Assembly (NCBI RefSeq): GCF_032854445.1
Contig: NC_088304.1
Span: 11,169,704-11,233,703 of the forward strand
DNA from: Liolophura sinensis
Lineage: Eukaryota; Mollusca; Polyplacophora; Chitonida; Chitonidae
Direction of reading: 5' to 3'
DNA: 64,000 nucleotides
The notes under the pieces were generated by a model. That model searched no databases. It was not told the DNA's origin and worked only from the letters and a program-made list of their open reading frames with translations. A program made the position numbers and the translations under genes. Below are positions 13,701-28,900 of this stretch, one piece after another (position 1 is the first letter of the stretch; every line of letters starts with the position of its first letter).

Positions 13701-16700
13701 AGCATGAGACTGGACCCGTTCTAGTTGATTTTGAAACTCTAAAAAAATAACCTGTTAAGTTTAACAAAAAGCCTGGTGTTTGTGTGATGCTAGATTACTC
13801 TGGTAAATATAACACATATATTCAGTCAATCTGGCATAACAGAATATTATGTTGGATGTGACAGTGTTATGTTATAAAAGCAGCACATATTCTACCATCA
13901 CTTGGACAACAGACTTTCTCTTAAGAATAACAGAATATTTTATCAGGAAACTTTTCATAACATTTTTGCTAGACCACCATTTTTCACAAGAATCCATTTG
14001 TGTGGGACGAGGACGGTGTGTCGTCCGGAGTGACTTCTGCAGCTTTCGTCATGGATTTCAGTGGAAAAGAAAATGATGTCGACAGTTTGAGCAACTTCAC
14101 TGAAGTCAAAGTAAAACAAACTGTGTCAGTTCGCAACCGCGACCCAGTGACGTACACCACAGTGACGCCTCGCTTCATACCCCTCGACCACGACAAACTC
14201 TTGTATCACAAGATAGAGCTGAAGTCGGTAGATGACGCCATCATTCTGTTTTTGATGTCATCAATACCGCACGTGAAATATGACGTTTACTTCCGGTCTG
14301 GAGAGTTTCCGACGTCCTCTGAATATGATTATAAGACAGAGATTCCGCCGACTTCGACCCTGAACGGAAACACTAAGTTGAAGGTCATGTGCCCTGAGCG
14401 AGGCCTGCCTAGAGCCGGAGCGGTCTATGTTGGCCTGAGACCCTATGATCTAGGTAAAGCAGTTCGTCATATTCTTATTAGCATTTACATTAATCTAGCT
14501 CTAGTCTTTACAAGCAATAAGCAAAGAGACAAATAGTTCGTTATGTTTATCATGAAGTACAGTTTACACATTGCCCTTTTTAAGTTGGGCTTTGAGGCAA
14601 ATGAACGACTTTTCTGTTTAAATGTCTCAGAAATGGGTAACACTGTAAGAATTGAATGCAAATTTACAGGCGGGCTTCCGTGGCTCAGCCGGTTAGCGCG
14701 CTAGCGCAGCCTTATGACCCAGGAGTCTCTCACCAATGCGGTCGCTGTGAGTTCAAGTCCAGCTCATGCTGGCTTCCTCTCCGGCGGTACGGGGAAATAT
14801 CTGTCGGCAACCTGTGGATGGTCGTGGGTTTCCCCCGGGTTATGCCCGGTTTCCTCCCACCATAATGCTGGCCACCGTCGTATAAGTGAAATATTCTTGA
14901 GTACGGCGTAAAACACCAATCAAATAAATAAATCAAATTTACAGCCTGAAGAACTGTATATTGTTACAGTAAATCATGTTGTAAATATTTTACACCATTT
15001 TCCAGCGCAATTATATGTGGTGTAATTTTACTCTAGTCGATGGGTGTTTACAGCATTGTCTGTAAAACTGTAGCGGTTTGACCGTTTACGGTGCACTTTG
15101 CTATATAATGTACACTGGTTTTCTTGGTAGATGTGTAGATTTTGTGAATTTGGAATGGAGTTAACTGAATATTTATAGTGGTATATGTGGAAATATACTA
15201 CTCTTTTGGGTGTAAATGTTAAACACCACATCTTGTAAATCTACAGTGAAGAGAACTTTTCACAAAATTGCCAGCGCATAAAATTACAGTGTAATTTGTT
15301 ACAGTGAAGGATATATATGCAGAAATGCAGAAAAGGTCAAATTTACATCAATACGACTTGTCTTGGCCGTATATACATATTGGCAGAGATCATGTGCCAG
15401 ACTGTGAAATCGCTGGATGGAATCCTCAGAAGGGGTTTACCCAATCCGTCATCAATCAGAGAACGGATTTACCCAAACACTTACTTACGGATTCTAGCAA
15501 AACAGTGAACCGTCAATTCTTTTTTTTACGTAGGCGTCGTCAGTACCCGACATAAGCGTGACACGGCGTCCTCAAACAACAGTACTATAACAGCAGATTA
15601 CGGGTTCGGAGTGGGAACGGTGGGGTGTAAAACCTGGCAGGATGATACCTGGTCCACTCACACGTGCTCGGTAAGACAAACAGACATGTACATATTGTTA
15701 TTACGAATTCTGTTTGTATTTAAGCTCATGTCAAATACACTGCTTGCTGGAGTCCAGCTGTTAATTATCACAATATAATTAAAGACTGCATTTAGAGTAA
15801 AACCATAGCAGGGACGAGACGATGATAGCTGGCATGTCCTAACACGTAAATGTGATCGGTGAAATCCTGCTCCTTGTCAGTTTACCTCAGTTAGGGTCTT
15901 ATTCTAACTGTTCTTGCAAATGTTAAAATAGTAGCAAATTAAACCCTCGCTAACATCATGGCTTAAGCAATATTAGGCAAAAGCAGCCAATTTCCAAGAC
16001 ACTGTGAGCAAGTATATAAAGTAGGAAATCGGGGCTGGTTAATGTAAACAGAAACAGTCCACAGTTTTCATTTATTTATTTGCTTTATTTTGATTCATGT
16101 TTTACGCCGTGCTCAAGAATATTTCACTTATTCGACGGCGGCCAGGATTATGGTGGGAGAAAACCGGGAAGAGCCCGGGGGAAACCCACGACCTTTCGCA
16201 GGTTGCAGACAGACCCACTTACGACCGGAGAGGAAGCCAACATGAGCTGGACAGTGACGGCATTGGTGAGAGGCTTCTGGGTCATTACGCTGCACTAGCG
16301 CGCTAACCAACTGAGAGACGGAGGCCCCTCCACATTTTTCAGATATTTCCCAAGGAGTAAGGAATGATCCATGCAAATGAATTAGATTAGTATCCAAATC
16401 GTAGGTTTAATGAGGTCATTGTGGTTGACGGCTGGTATACCAGTGTCGATTTTGACGCATACACTCTCCATTTAAAGCCTGACTTTGCAGCTGTAGTTTT
16501 CCAGGTCCAAGCTGTTGTGGTTATTGTTCATGTTAGGAAAACGTCATGGTTCTGCAATTAAAGGCAAATAACACACTAGCATGAAGTACATGCCAGATGA
16601 AAGACCATTAAATATTATCCGGGAAAATATGTTTAAAGAATAAAAAGAAAAATTCTGAAAAAATAAATCAAACTATATTCCTGGACGGTGTTTAATGGTC

Positions 16701-19700
16701 TTTCATCTTTATTTAAGTAGGGGCCTCCGTGGCTCAGTTGGTTAGCGCGCTAGCGCAATGTAATGGACCAGGAGTCTCTCACCAATGCGGTCGCTGTGAG
16801 TTCAAGCCCAGCTCATGCTGGCTTCCTCTCCGGCCGTACGTGGGAAGGTTTTCCAGCAACCTGCCGATGGTCGTGGGTTTCCCCCGGGCTCTACCCGGTT
16901 TCCACCCACTATAATGCTGGCCGCCGTCGTATAAGTGAAATATTCTTGAGTATGGCGTAAAACACCAATCAAATAAATAAATAAATCTTTATCTAAGTGT
17001 TCACTTTACCCTTAAGGCTTTATCAACATCTTTGAATTTTACAGGAAATTGTCTGTTGGCACCATTTGGTCATGCGTATGATTTCAGAAATGGCTTTTAC
17101 GGGATCATGTGCTTCTGCGTATTGGAAATACTTTTTCTACCTCTGTTCTCGTGGCCGTCATGACAATAAACGGTCGACAGCCCACTTAGATAATTGTACG
17201 TTAAATTTGCTATTTGAAATTTATATGTCTATTATTTTATTTTTCAGTGTATAATTTGTGCAGCAATATTTTTCATAATTTAAAACTCGTCCCATTGCAT
17301 TTGCCTCGCAGGTGAGCAAAGACTCGTCTGAGACATCGTCGGTATGCGTCTGTGAGAAACCCTTCACCGAACGCTTTACTCTGGCAACGTCCTTTGTCGT
17401 TCCCGTGAATAAAATCGACTTCTCTACCGTGTTCACAAAAATCGACTTGTTAAACAACGGCGCTGTGTTCGGTACGATCATATCTCTTCTGGTTGTCTAC
17501 GCTCTGCTAGCCGTCTGGGCGAGACATAAAGACTGTGGGGACTTTGTGAAGGTAAAACACACGCCAACGTGCATACGTTGTCCTATTCATTATACTTTAT
17601 ATTTATTTATTTGATGTTTTAGGCCACATTCAAGAATATTTCACTTATTCGATAGCGGTCAGCATTATTGTGGGAGGAAACCAGGTAGCCGTTTACTATA
17701 CTATTTACCTATTGGGAGCACATGGAAAAGCAATGGTTAGAGCACTTGCCTTCTAACCTTTGGGACACAAATAGGTGCGTGTTCTAGCACCACTTTTGGG
17801 CTGGAAAGGGGGGGGTAGGGGATGTGTAGATTTCCCCGCTCACACACCGTTCAATAAGCAGGTATGTGCCATTTATACTTTACTTTATTACTTTTTTCGT
17901 ATTCCCCTCGAAAGTTCTGTTTGTAGTTTTTTTGCAAATGATTCTTGCGATTATCGACATGGAATGCCAGTTCATAGCGCTGTGTTGGTACACGAACTTG
18001 ATGCTTCCGAGGTCCAAAAATAACCGTTTAAATCAAACTTTAAATGTCTATCTAAGTCAAAACTTTGTGTAATTGATCCATAGTTACACATAATGAATTG
18101 AGACATTCTGCCTGTTGTTACCACTCCTACTGTAACCCCTGGATCCCCATTACTTTACAGTGGGGCATCACACCGTTGGTTGACAATGACCCCCGGGACC
18201 AGTACGTCTATATCATCACGGTGACCACGGGCATGAGGCCGGGGTCCGGAACAAAGTCACGTGTTGGATTTGTCATATCGGGAGAAGACGAGGACTCCAG
18301 CATCCGGGCCTTTTATGACGGAATCCGGGATGTAAGTATTGTAATATTACAGACAACATTGACTACACTGTAACCGCGAAAATTTGTTAATTTATCTGAA
18401 TTACATTGTAACACATGATTACGTAATTGACTAGAATAACTCTGCAACATCACAATTACAGCAACTAAACTTGTCCAAGATTAAGGTTTGAAATATCTGA
18501 TCTGCCAAGTATAGGATAAGTAGATATAAAATACCTTCAAAATCTATACTACTTGATATGTCTTAATGTATATTAAGGTCGCATATATGTAGTGTGTCCT
18601 GCCCCAAACATGTCATTTGTTAGTGTGTGGTGTAGTGTGTTTTGCGACTTCATAATGTGTGGTGTAGAGTGTTCTGTCACAAAGTAAGACATGAAATTTG
18701 TTAATGCGTGGTGTAGTGTGTTCTGTCACTTCATAATGTGTGGTGTAGAGTGTTCTGTCACAAAGTAAGACATGTCATTTGTTAGTGTGTGGTGTAGTGT
18801 GTTCTGTCACAAAGTAAGACATGTCATTTGTTAGTGTGTGGTGTAGTGCGTTCTGCGACTTCATAATGTGTGGTGTAGAGTGTTCTGCCACAAAGTAAGA
18901 CATGTCATTTGTTAGTGTGTGGTGTAGTGTGTTTTGCGACTTCATAATGTGTGGTGTAGAGTGTTCTGTCACAAAGTAAGACATGAAATTTGTTAATGCG
19001 TGGTGTAGTGTGTTCTGTCACTTCATAATGTGTGGTGTAGAGTGTTCTGTCACAAAGTAAGACATGACATTTGTTAATGTGTGGTGTAATGTGTCCTGTT
19101 ACAAAGTAAGACATGTCATTTGTAAATGTGTGGTGTAGAGTGTTCTGTCACAAAGTAAGACATGTCATTTGTTAATGCATGGTGTAGTGTGTTCTGTCAC
19201 AAAGTAAGACATGGCATTTAATAATGTACGTTTTTATCTGATTGGTGTTTTACGCCGTACTCAAATATATTTCACTTACACGACTGCGACCAGGATTATG
19301 GTGGGAGGAAACCGGGCAGAGCACGGGGAGAAACCCATTACTTTCAGCAGGTTACTGCAGACCTTATCACGTATGACCGGAGAGGAAGCCAACATGAGAT
19401 GGACTTGGTGGGAGATTCCTGGGTCGTTGTGCCGTGCTCTCGTTCTAAACCCTTCGGGTCACGATTAATTTATATCACGACTTCTTACCTGTAGTATGAC
19501 CTGTCACAAAGTAAGACATTTATTAATACGTATTAAGACGGCATACATGCAGTATGTCCTAGTACAAGACATTATGACGTCACATTTACAGCTAATATAT
19601 GTATAGCCTTTTGTGCGTGATAGTTGTTTTACTGAAATTAAATGTATTAAGTGTATGGATGAATGCATGCATGTAGGTAGGTAGGTAGGTATGCATGCAT

Positions 19701-19893
19701 GCATGTATGTATGTATGTATGTATGTATGTATGTATGTATGTATGTATGTATGTATGTATGTATGTATGTATGTATGTATGCATGTATGTATGTATGTAT
19801 GTATGTATGTATGTATGTATGCATGTATGTATGCATGTATGTATGTATGTATGTATGTATGTATGTATGTATGTATGTATGTATGTATGTATG

Positions 19894-19924
<31 letters not shown>

Positions 19925-22900
19925 GTGTGTGTATATGTAGGTAGGTATGTATGTAGGTATGTATGTTGGTATGTATGTATGCTTGGGATTTAACGTCGTA
20001 CTCGCGATTTGTTTAATTTAATGTTCATTCATAGATGTACCTATATATAACAGTAAATAACAACGGCCAGTGGGTGTAGGGCCCGAGTCACCAATGAGCG
20101 GGAAGGGTACCGCAATGATTATCACAATGTGTTATAGGAACATCCTCGGCAAAGCGTTATGAACTACCTGATGACTGTCCCCTACCCCCTTGGGGACCTC
20201 ATGTATATCAGGGTGTGGCACGATGATACCGGGGAAGGAGACAAGGCATCTTGGTTCCTGCACAAGATCGTGGTGGAAGACATTCAAAAGGACAAACGGT
20301 AAGATGTCCGATTAAGATATACGCTTTCTAGATTAAAACAAAATCACCATTTTTGTGTAACGTGTCCTGAAACGTATTCATGATTTCATTTCTTAGTTGC
20401 ATGCTTCTTAGTCAGGGCATATTTTCCCCAAAATTGTGATACGATACTGCCGAAATAATGATTTATTGTGTTGGTGAGTTTACTAATTGTCAGATAATAT
20501 TGTAGGTATGAACATGTGTGAGTGGTTAAGTGTTAATCGATTGGCCAGTTACGAAAAACGTTTAGACGTTATTTTATTGAGTTCAACATAAAACTTTTAT
20601 ACCGACAGAGATATTTCGAAACAATAACAAAAGCTTGAAAGTAACGATAGTATCTTTTGTCCAGGTACATCTTTCCTTGTGAACGGTGGTTGGCTGTGGA
20701 CGAAGATGACGGGAAAATTGAGCGTACGCTACCGGTGTGTGGAAAGGACGATCTAGTAACCTTCGGGAATTTGTTCAACGACAACATTCGTACAAATATC
20801 ACCGACAGTCACCTTTGGCTTTCCGTGGTCATGCGTCCCAACCAGAGCCACTTCACACGCCTCCAGCGACTCTCCTGTTGTCTATCCCTGCTCTTTCTTA
20901 CGATGATCGCCAGCGCCATGTTTTATAAAGCCGAAGACAATGTTGTCCGTCCCGCCATTGTTTCCGTGGGTTCATTTAGATTTTCACTACAGCAGATTTA
21001 CGTTTCTTTCATCAGCATTCTCATCGTTACCCCTGTCAATCTTGGCATAGTTCTGATGTTCAAGAAGTCCAAGCCTCACAGTATGTCTAAAGCATCTCCT
21101 CTAGACCGTCTCTTCGCAAAGTGCTGTCCCTCGCGGTTTCAACAACGCACAAAATTGGCAGAAGTGATGATTATCCAGCGCACGTACAGTCCGAAGGAGA
21201 AGATGCTACCACACTCGTGCGTTTACTTGGCATGGGGTTTACTCTTTCTGTCCGTGGCTGTCCCCGCCTTCTTCTTGTTCCTCTACAGCCAAGAGTGGGG
21301 CAGCACCAAGTCTGATGAGTGGCTGACAGCCTTCATACTATCGTTCTTTGAGTCGCTCATTGTACTAGACCCTATCAAGGTAAATTTTTCGTAGACCTTC
21401 TTCAGCTACAAAGCGAGTAGCCGATACGTTATACTTCTCTATGACACTAGCCTATAGCACGTGTCTTTTATATATTTTACTGTATTTTACGACATGGAAA
21501 TATATTGTAAATAATTCACAAAAACTAATATTACTGGGCGTTTACGCATCGAATTAAGTACACCCATTTTGCCGTTACCTTACATCATGGTTGTGTACAT
21601 CTGATTCGTGCCTAATGGCACAGCACTTAAAAACAAAAAAGTGCCTTGGTTGTGTAATGACTCATGCAATTCGCTGTAAATTATACTCGAAAGAGAACTA
21701 TTTATCTCCAGAACAGTACACTGTCGCCCAGAAACTTTTTAGGCAAACATACACCATTTGTATACAGCACAAGCAAAAAACACTCCACTAATTCTTGCAT
21801 TGTTGTCACAGGTACTTTTGCTAACGGTGATCTTGTCGGTGCTTTTCCGGAAACCTAAAGACGACAACGGTGCAGAGTTAGACAAAGACGAGCTGGAGAA
21901 AAGCAACGTTAAAGAAGGTTGTAATGAAGATAATGAAACAGGTAAGAGATCTTAACCTGCTACGTCATTAGTCACCAAGTTCACATCCACAATCAGAGCG
22001 GGTCGTACTTCAGCAGTTCAAGGTGCTTGTCCAACTTTTCATTCGCTGTCACAAACAAGGTGCAGATTGAAAACCGCTCTTTGACAGGAAATTTGTAAAT
22101 TCCTCTACTTTTGCTGCTTTTGGGACCGATTTTTGGGGCCGATTTTTGGGACCGAATCTTAGTTTTGGGGACAGGAAGTTGAAATTTAGATATATTTGTT
22201 TTAAGATAAGATTGATGAGGTCCATTTCCAAAGACGAAGAAGAATCTTTAAGATAGTATTTCAGATTTTGACCTAAGTCAGAAATGGCTTTGTGAAATAG
22301 GCCACAGGTGTCAGTAAACGGTTGAGGGTGGTCCTGTGGCCCCTTTTTTGCGGTCTAAAGGCTTTTGAAAAACACTTCACTTACTCCAATATGGCGTGCA
22401 TACCTGTACGTCTTTTGTGAAAAGGTTCAGCAATATGCCAAAGATTGGTGATTTCTTCTAACACTCCGGTTTAATTCGCCCTTACGTGAAGTGCATTTAT
22501 CAGTGAAGCATTTCTGAGTGTGTGGTTACATAACAATCCAATAAATAAATCAACCAATGCCATACGCATGCCTCGAGACCGAAATGGATATGAAGTGTTT
22601 ATATTTCAAGTTCGTGCAAACAGCAATCACCATTGTTCCATTCTTCCCCGTAGAACTCGAAAATAACAAATACATACACTGAAGCTCAATGAAGTTCTCG
22701 AATTACAAATACAATAATTCGTGTTCTGAGAATACTAACAAACTGACCTCGCCGATGCATCTGTGACCTGTAAAGGCAGCATATGGGATAGAAAAATATC
22801 GAAAATGTCATCAAAGTTTAGAATTTAATGATGATATGACACAATGATAAGAATATGTTCCCAAGAAGACATCATGTCTTCTTAATAAACATTCATAGTT

Positions 22901-25900
22901 CATAAGTACAAATCAGGAGTATATTTAGAGTACAGAAGTCACTTTGATTCTACATTCAGAGTAAAATGGAACCAGCAAAGGTCACATATAGTGCGTATAG
23001 CTTCAATGTTGCCCGGATGACAACCTCCATTCTACATCGCATACTTCATGGAGTCCATAAGTCCGGATTTGAATCTGTAAGAGCACATTTCAGATATTCT
23101 TGGAAACCGTATTCCAGCACAGGAATCTTGGACAATACATGCATTATATCAGCACCGGATTTCCTCTACAACAGTTGAAAGAATTGGATGCACCCGTCAG
23201 CCCTTTTATACATTTTAAATTACATTTCAGAGACAAAGTCATTATTTACAATATTAAAGACTACAATACAGGGACTTAAACTAGACAAGCGATTACCGTG
23301 TGATAGCCGGGTAAGGGGTGAAATACGGCTTTTGTCAATTTATTTCAGTTAGGGTTTTATACTATGGTAAATACCTAATAATATTTATTTTATTTATTTA
23401 ATATGATTAGTGTTTTACGCTGTACTCAGTAATATTTCACTTATGCGATGGCGGCCAACATTATTGTGAGAGCAAACCGGGCAGAACCCAGGGGAAACCC
23501 ACGACCATCGGCAGCTAGCTGATAGACCATCCCAGCCAATAATAAAACAGTACACGTCACATAGCACCATGGCTATGCGTAAAGATATGATATTAATTGC
23601 AATACCAATTCTGTATTCTCATCACATTTAAATATACACACTGTAACAATGTAAAGGGACCAGGTCTCGGTCTTAGCTCATGATTACTTCAGCTATTAAA
23701 TGAAGAATCAAATAATGGTTTTCCGACTCCTTTGAACTTATTTTGACAGTTCAGAAACGACTATTCCTGCCATATATCCACATGTGAAATATCGGTAAAG
23801 TTTTCTCGAAAACTTCATGTATTTATATTTGAAACATTGTCCACGGACTGCGAAGCTGAAATTTGAATTTGCTGTCAAGCGTTGTCAATATTGATTTCTT
23901 CTCTTAATCGATGTCGTCTTTTCAGGTTCCACTAAACACTCACGGGGCCCGCTGGAAGAGGAAGCTGTCAAGATATCTCAGAATGCACGCCGGGAAGAGA
24001 GAACAGCGTTTGGAATCGTCAAGGAAGTCACCTTGTACACAATATTTCTTTTCGTTATTTTCACGATCGGCTACGCTAACAGAGACATGCGCAGTCACGC
24101 TTTAAGGGAAAATATCTACAAGATGATGGTCAAAATGCAGATGGATAAACGTCTTGGACTTGAAAATGTAAGTATTTTGGTCTTTCACCATTACGTAAGG
24201 CCATTTCGATCCATGTCATTTTAACACGGCTTAAATTTTATTAATATTTAAATGTCATCGGTAATCTTTATATTGATTTCAATATTTCAACAATATGACG
24301 GCGTTCGGGTTTATGAGCTTAGGAGACCTGAGAGAAAAAGCCTCCATTCGTCCGGTCGGCATCAGTAAAAATTCCTCTTTTCATAAACCTGGCGAAAAAG
24401 CTGTAGGTTTTTCTGTCTTTTACTCCATTCCGTCCGCCGCTGTGGCAAGCGGTGTAACCGGAGCAGCCAATAAAAAGTATAGGGCCTCCGTGGCCAAGGT
24501 GGTTAGCGTGCCAGCGATTGCCCAAGAGCTTCTCACCATTCGGTCGCTGTGAATTCAAGTCTAACTCATGTTGGCTTCCTATCAGGCCAAACGTGGGAAA
24601 CAACCTGCGGATGGTCGTGGGTTTCCTCCGGTTTCTTCCCCCTTTAGTGCTAGCCGCCGTCGTATAAGTGAAATATACTGGAGTGCAGCGTGATACATCA
24701 TTCAAATAAATAAAATAAAAAAAACTAAAAAGTATATATTTGACACATGGAATCAGATGGCAACTTTTTCCGAATTAAAATGTGCCGGTCACCTTTACAG
24801 TTGTGATTTTAAAAGACAATAAAAATGGAATTTTTTAGGTTTGTGCTGGCGGTATCTGTAATTTTAAAAATTTTTGTAAGCAAGTAGCTCTTAACAAAAC
24901 ACCTTAAAAGTACAGCTACTTTGGTACCGTCTTGTTTGGCTGAAAAACGCGAAGTAATCATGTAGACGAGCCCGGAGGTCTTGGCTCTATAAGTCTATAC
25001 TTTATTTATCTAATGAAACTGGTGATGTACAGGGTAGATGAAACTTTGACCCCACGATGCTTGATGGAACTTTGTAGTTCTTAACATGAAAGTCTTAAAA
25101 TATTTAAACGTATTGAGAGTTTTCTTTTCTTTCAAGTCACCTAGACAAAGAAATACGATTTGTATTGTGTCACATTTTTGCATAATCCATTTTTTGGTAA
25201 AAACTACAATGTTGCACAGTGTAATAACCAGCTTTGCAAAAACTCACGTTGGGAAGGTTTGCCAGCAACCTGAGGATGGTCAAGGGTTTTCCCCGGGCTC
25301 TGTCCGGTATCCTCCCAACACAATGCTGGCCGCCGCCACATAAGTGAAATATTCTTGGGTACCGCGTAAGACACCAATCAAATAAATAAAAAAAGCGCAC
25401 GTTTTGTATCCCAGGTTAAATCGAGCAGACATTATTTTGAATGGCTGAACAAAACTGCGTTCCCAGCGTTGTTTGAGGAGAATCATTACGAGGGTACGAG
25501 ACGGCACTGGAGGGATAGACACTACCTCCGGGATCTTCAGAACTATCGAGTGGGTCCACCACGACTACGCCAAGTGCGATCCTTAGACAGTAAGTTTGTT
25601 TGACTTTCATACGAAGTACAATCAGTACGTAATTTTAGATCCATGGAAAATAAAACAATAGCATGCAGCGACGACAGCCTGATGGTTGGCTACTGGCCAC
25701 ACCTTACCAGTGAAACCCGGCCTGTCATTTTACCTCAGTTAGGGTTTTATTCCAATTGGTTATGTAAATGCATAAACAGTAACAAATTGCCTTCTCCCTA
25801 GCACTATGCCCTTAAGCAGAATATTTGATTTTAAAAAATTGTAGACGAGTGTGCACTTTAATTTGAAGTGTGCTTCAAACGAAATGCCTTTACAAATTTT

Positions 25901-28900
25901 TCATATCAATTATATCTACTTTTGCTATTGTTATTATTAATATTATTTACTTTCCACATTTGTTTCTTACGGCGAAATAACACTTATAAAAATTGTACTG
26001 GAAATTCCTGCATGTTCCAAAGTTTGTACGTATTGTTCAATAAGGGCACATTGTAAGGCCTTATTTCCATTTCTCTTATTGCATGCTAATAATAATCTTC
26101 ATCCAATCATGTCTGTTGAGAAAAATCTACTTGTGCTTTTCGTTTACAGTAAAGCCTTGTAAAATCCCATACATGGGACATATGCCATGCATGAAGACAT
26201 ATGACTTTTTCCATGAGGACACTAATAGTTACTGCGTCGGATGGAAAAGCATGCCATGTCCGGAACGGGAATCTATTGACACCTTCACGAGCGATTCTTG
26301 GAAATTTACGTCCTCTTTGGATATCTGGGGCATACCAGTCTGGGGAGCTTTAAACGTGTACAATGGCGGGGGATATATCAGTGAGATGAGTGTCAACTAT
26401 CAGGTTTCCAGCACAATGTTAAAAGAACAAATCGACCATCTGTGGCTGGATCGACAAACCCGAGCTATTTCTTTGGAATTCACTCTGTACAACCCCAGCG
26501 TTAATTTGTTCTGCTACGTGACCATGCTTGCTGAGTTCCCAGAAACCGGGGGAGCACTGACGTCAGCACTGGTTCAGCCGTTCAGAGCTTACAATCACGT
26601 CGGGGCTCTAGGGGTCTACATCTTGTTTAACGAGATAATCTTTCTCTTATATCTTTTGGGTGCAAGTTTAAAACTCCTGAGGTCAATCCGCAAACAGAAG
26701 AAACAGTTCTTCAAATCTTTCTGGAATGTCGTGGACATGGCTACCGTACTCACATGCTACGTCAGTATTGCCATGTACGTAGGCAGGCTACTTATGGTAG
26801 ACGCAGCCGTGGAAAAGTTTAACAAGGACCATGGGAAGTTCGTAAACTTCCAGCACATAACGTTTTGGGATGAGCTACTAGTGTGCATAACAGGTCTCAT
26901 ATGTTTCTTTTGCACCATTCGGATGATAAAGATTCTGGGCTATAACCAGCGTATCAGCAGCATAACGTCCGTCATAAAACGAGCTTCTAGTGATCTGATG
27001 TCGTTTTCTGTGATGTTCTCGATTATGTTTCTGGGCTTTGCCTTGTTGGGCTATCAGCTATTTGGTCGCTCACTTACTGCATACAGCACCTTTTTTACCA
27101 CTATCGCGACACTTATATCAAGCATGATCGGCAAGACCCCGTTTGACGAGATGAGGCGCACTGAACCCGTCTTGGCTCAAATCTACTTTGCCTTCTTCGT
27201 GTTCTTTATGGTCTTTATCCTTCTGACAATGTTTTTGTCCATCCTCAACGAGAGCATCACATCAATCCGCAAAGAAGACATGGCGGATGCAAAACGCCAC
27301 AGAGTCTTGGAAATCCTAATCACAAAGTTCAAAGAAACCTTCGGACTGTTCAAAATCCCACCTAAAACCACTAATCCGGGAGAGGGTAAGATAATACATG
27401 CGAATGATCTATTGATAACTTGGATTAACAGGTATATAAACGTGAAGATATGTGATTATACACGGTTGGGAAAGTTTGATCACACGGGCAACTGATCGCC
27501 CTTAAACGTGAACTTGTGTTCACCTCCGCCTCCAGGTTTCACTGGTACTGCTTTAGAGTTATCTGAATTCGTATCTTGTTTTAATTTATTTGGATCTTTT
27601 ATTCGATCAGCACTTGATACACCTCTATCTACCCCTATGCATACAAGCCACAACCTGTCACACAATGAAACGGTACCTTCCCAACCTAACTTCAATCACT
27701 GATTGTAATTTATCTCATTGTTAACCGAGTCTTCTAGTGAGATCTTCCGTGGAGACGGCTAACACTTGACCAATGAAATCCCATGTATTTAGCAAGAGAC
27801 ATGGTTGTGTGATTTACCCATAACCACGATTTCTTGGCTTTCTCGTATTTGAAACACTAATCAAATGAATACATATCTGATTGCATTTTCCCAGCGTATA
27901 AAGATCTGCCAGTATCGTCGGTGGCCGCAAAGTTGCAAGCCGACTCTGAATTTGCTTTGAAAGTTTTGGCGTTCGACGGGAACAATACGGGGAAATTGGT
28001 AAGACTGTGCTTATCTCGGTGCATGTTTCAGAGTAAACAATTTGAAGAAATTGGTATGGTTAAATTTGACTCATTGTATGTTTTACAGTCCGTATTTCTC
28101 TCTTCTTTGTCGCCCATATATGCTTGTTGCACCTCACAGAAGGGATCTTTCATTTCCACACAATCATTGATTAGGTTGTGAAGGTATCTAATGTACACTG
28201 AAAATATTTCAGTATTAATTACTGACTTCTCACAAGAAACAAAAGCACAAGATGTGCAAGTCAGAGAGCGTAGCTATAAACTAAATGTGATCCTCGACTG
28301 AATAAAAATTAAAAGATGTTCTAACTGTCACATGCAGTAAAATAATTACTCAATTCGCGTCAAGACTGGTACCGCCTGTGGTAAAGACACATTATGTTTA
28401 AGCCAATCCCGAGGGAGTTACACGGTGTGACAGCAATATTATTTTCATGAAGAAGGGAATTCAGCCATTATTTCCGGGTTTTTTTTTCACCTCACAAACA
28501 AGTGAATCGCACAGCCTGTACAAAAATCCTTTAATACTCGAAACAGATATGCCATATGAGGTTTCCGGATTTTCCACTGGGATAGGAAAGTTATAAAAAA
28601 TCTTTTCAGCTAATTTGGCTTGACTTCCGTCAGTGCTAACAAGACGCTCCTTCATGATAGTGTGACAAACTTCTAGAAATAGGTTTGCGGTCGACTACGC
28701 TGGTCGACTCATGGTTCAACGACGTTGTATTTTAAGTTGGATGTCCATTCCATTTTGACTTTAATATTGCTTAGATAACATATCGGTCGTGGACAACTCA
28801 CGTGGGGATAACCGAGTCATGCATTATGACAGCGTAGGAAAGATGTTACAGTTCATTGACTTACAGAAGTACTTAAACAAAATGGCTCTGTCCATAATTA

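Noticed and set aside
14672-14745. tRNA gene candidates at SINE heads
   Set aside because: A- and B-box-like motifs belong to the SINE head; several copies carry target-site duplications and share a SINE body, so they are retroposons, not tRNA genes.
18775-19114. Reverse repetitive ORFs
   Set aside because: Satellite units, not coding.
19504-19944. Forward M-Y-V-C and reverse Y-I-H-T repeat ORFs
   Set aside because: Product of the (ATGT)n run, open in several frames on both strands.
27386-27495. Polycystin coding sequence continuing to the stop at 27493-27495
   Set aside because: A GAGG|GTAAGA donor at 27385 joins in phase to 27895; read-through would be intron retention.
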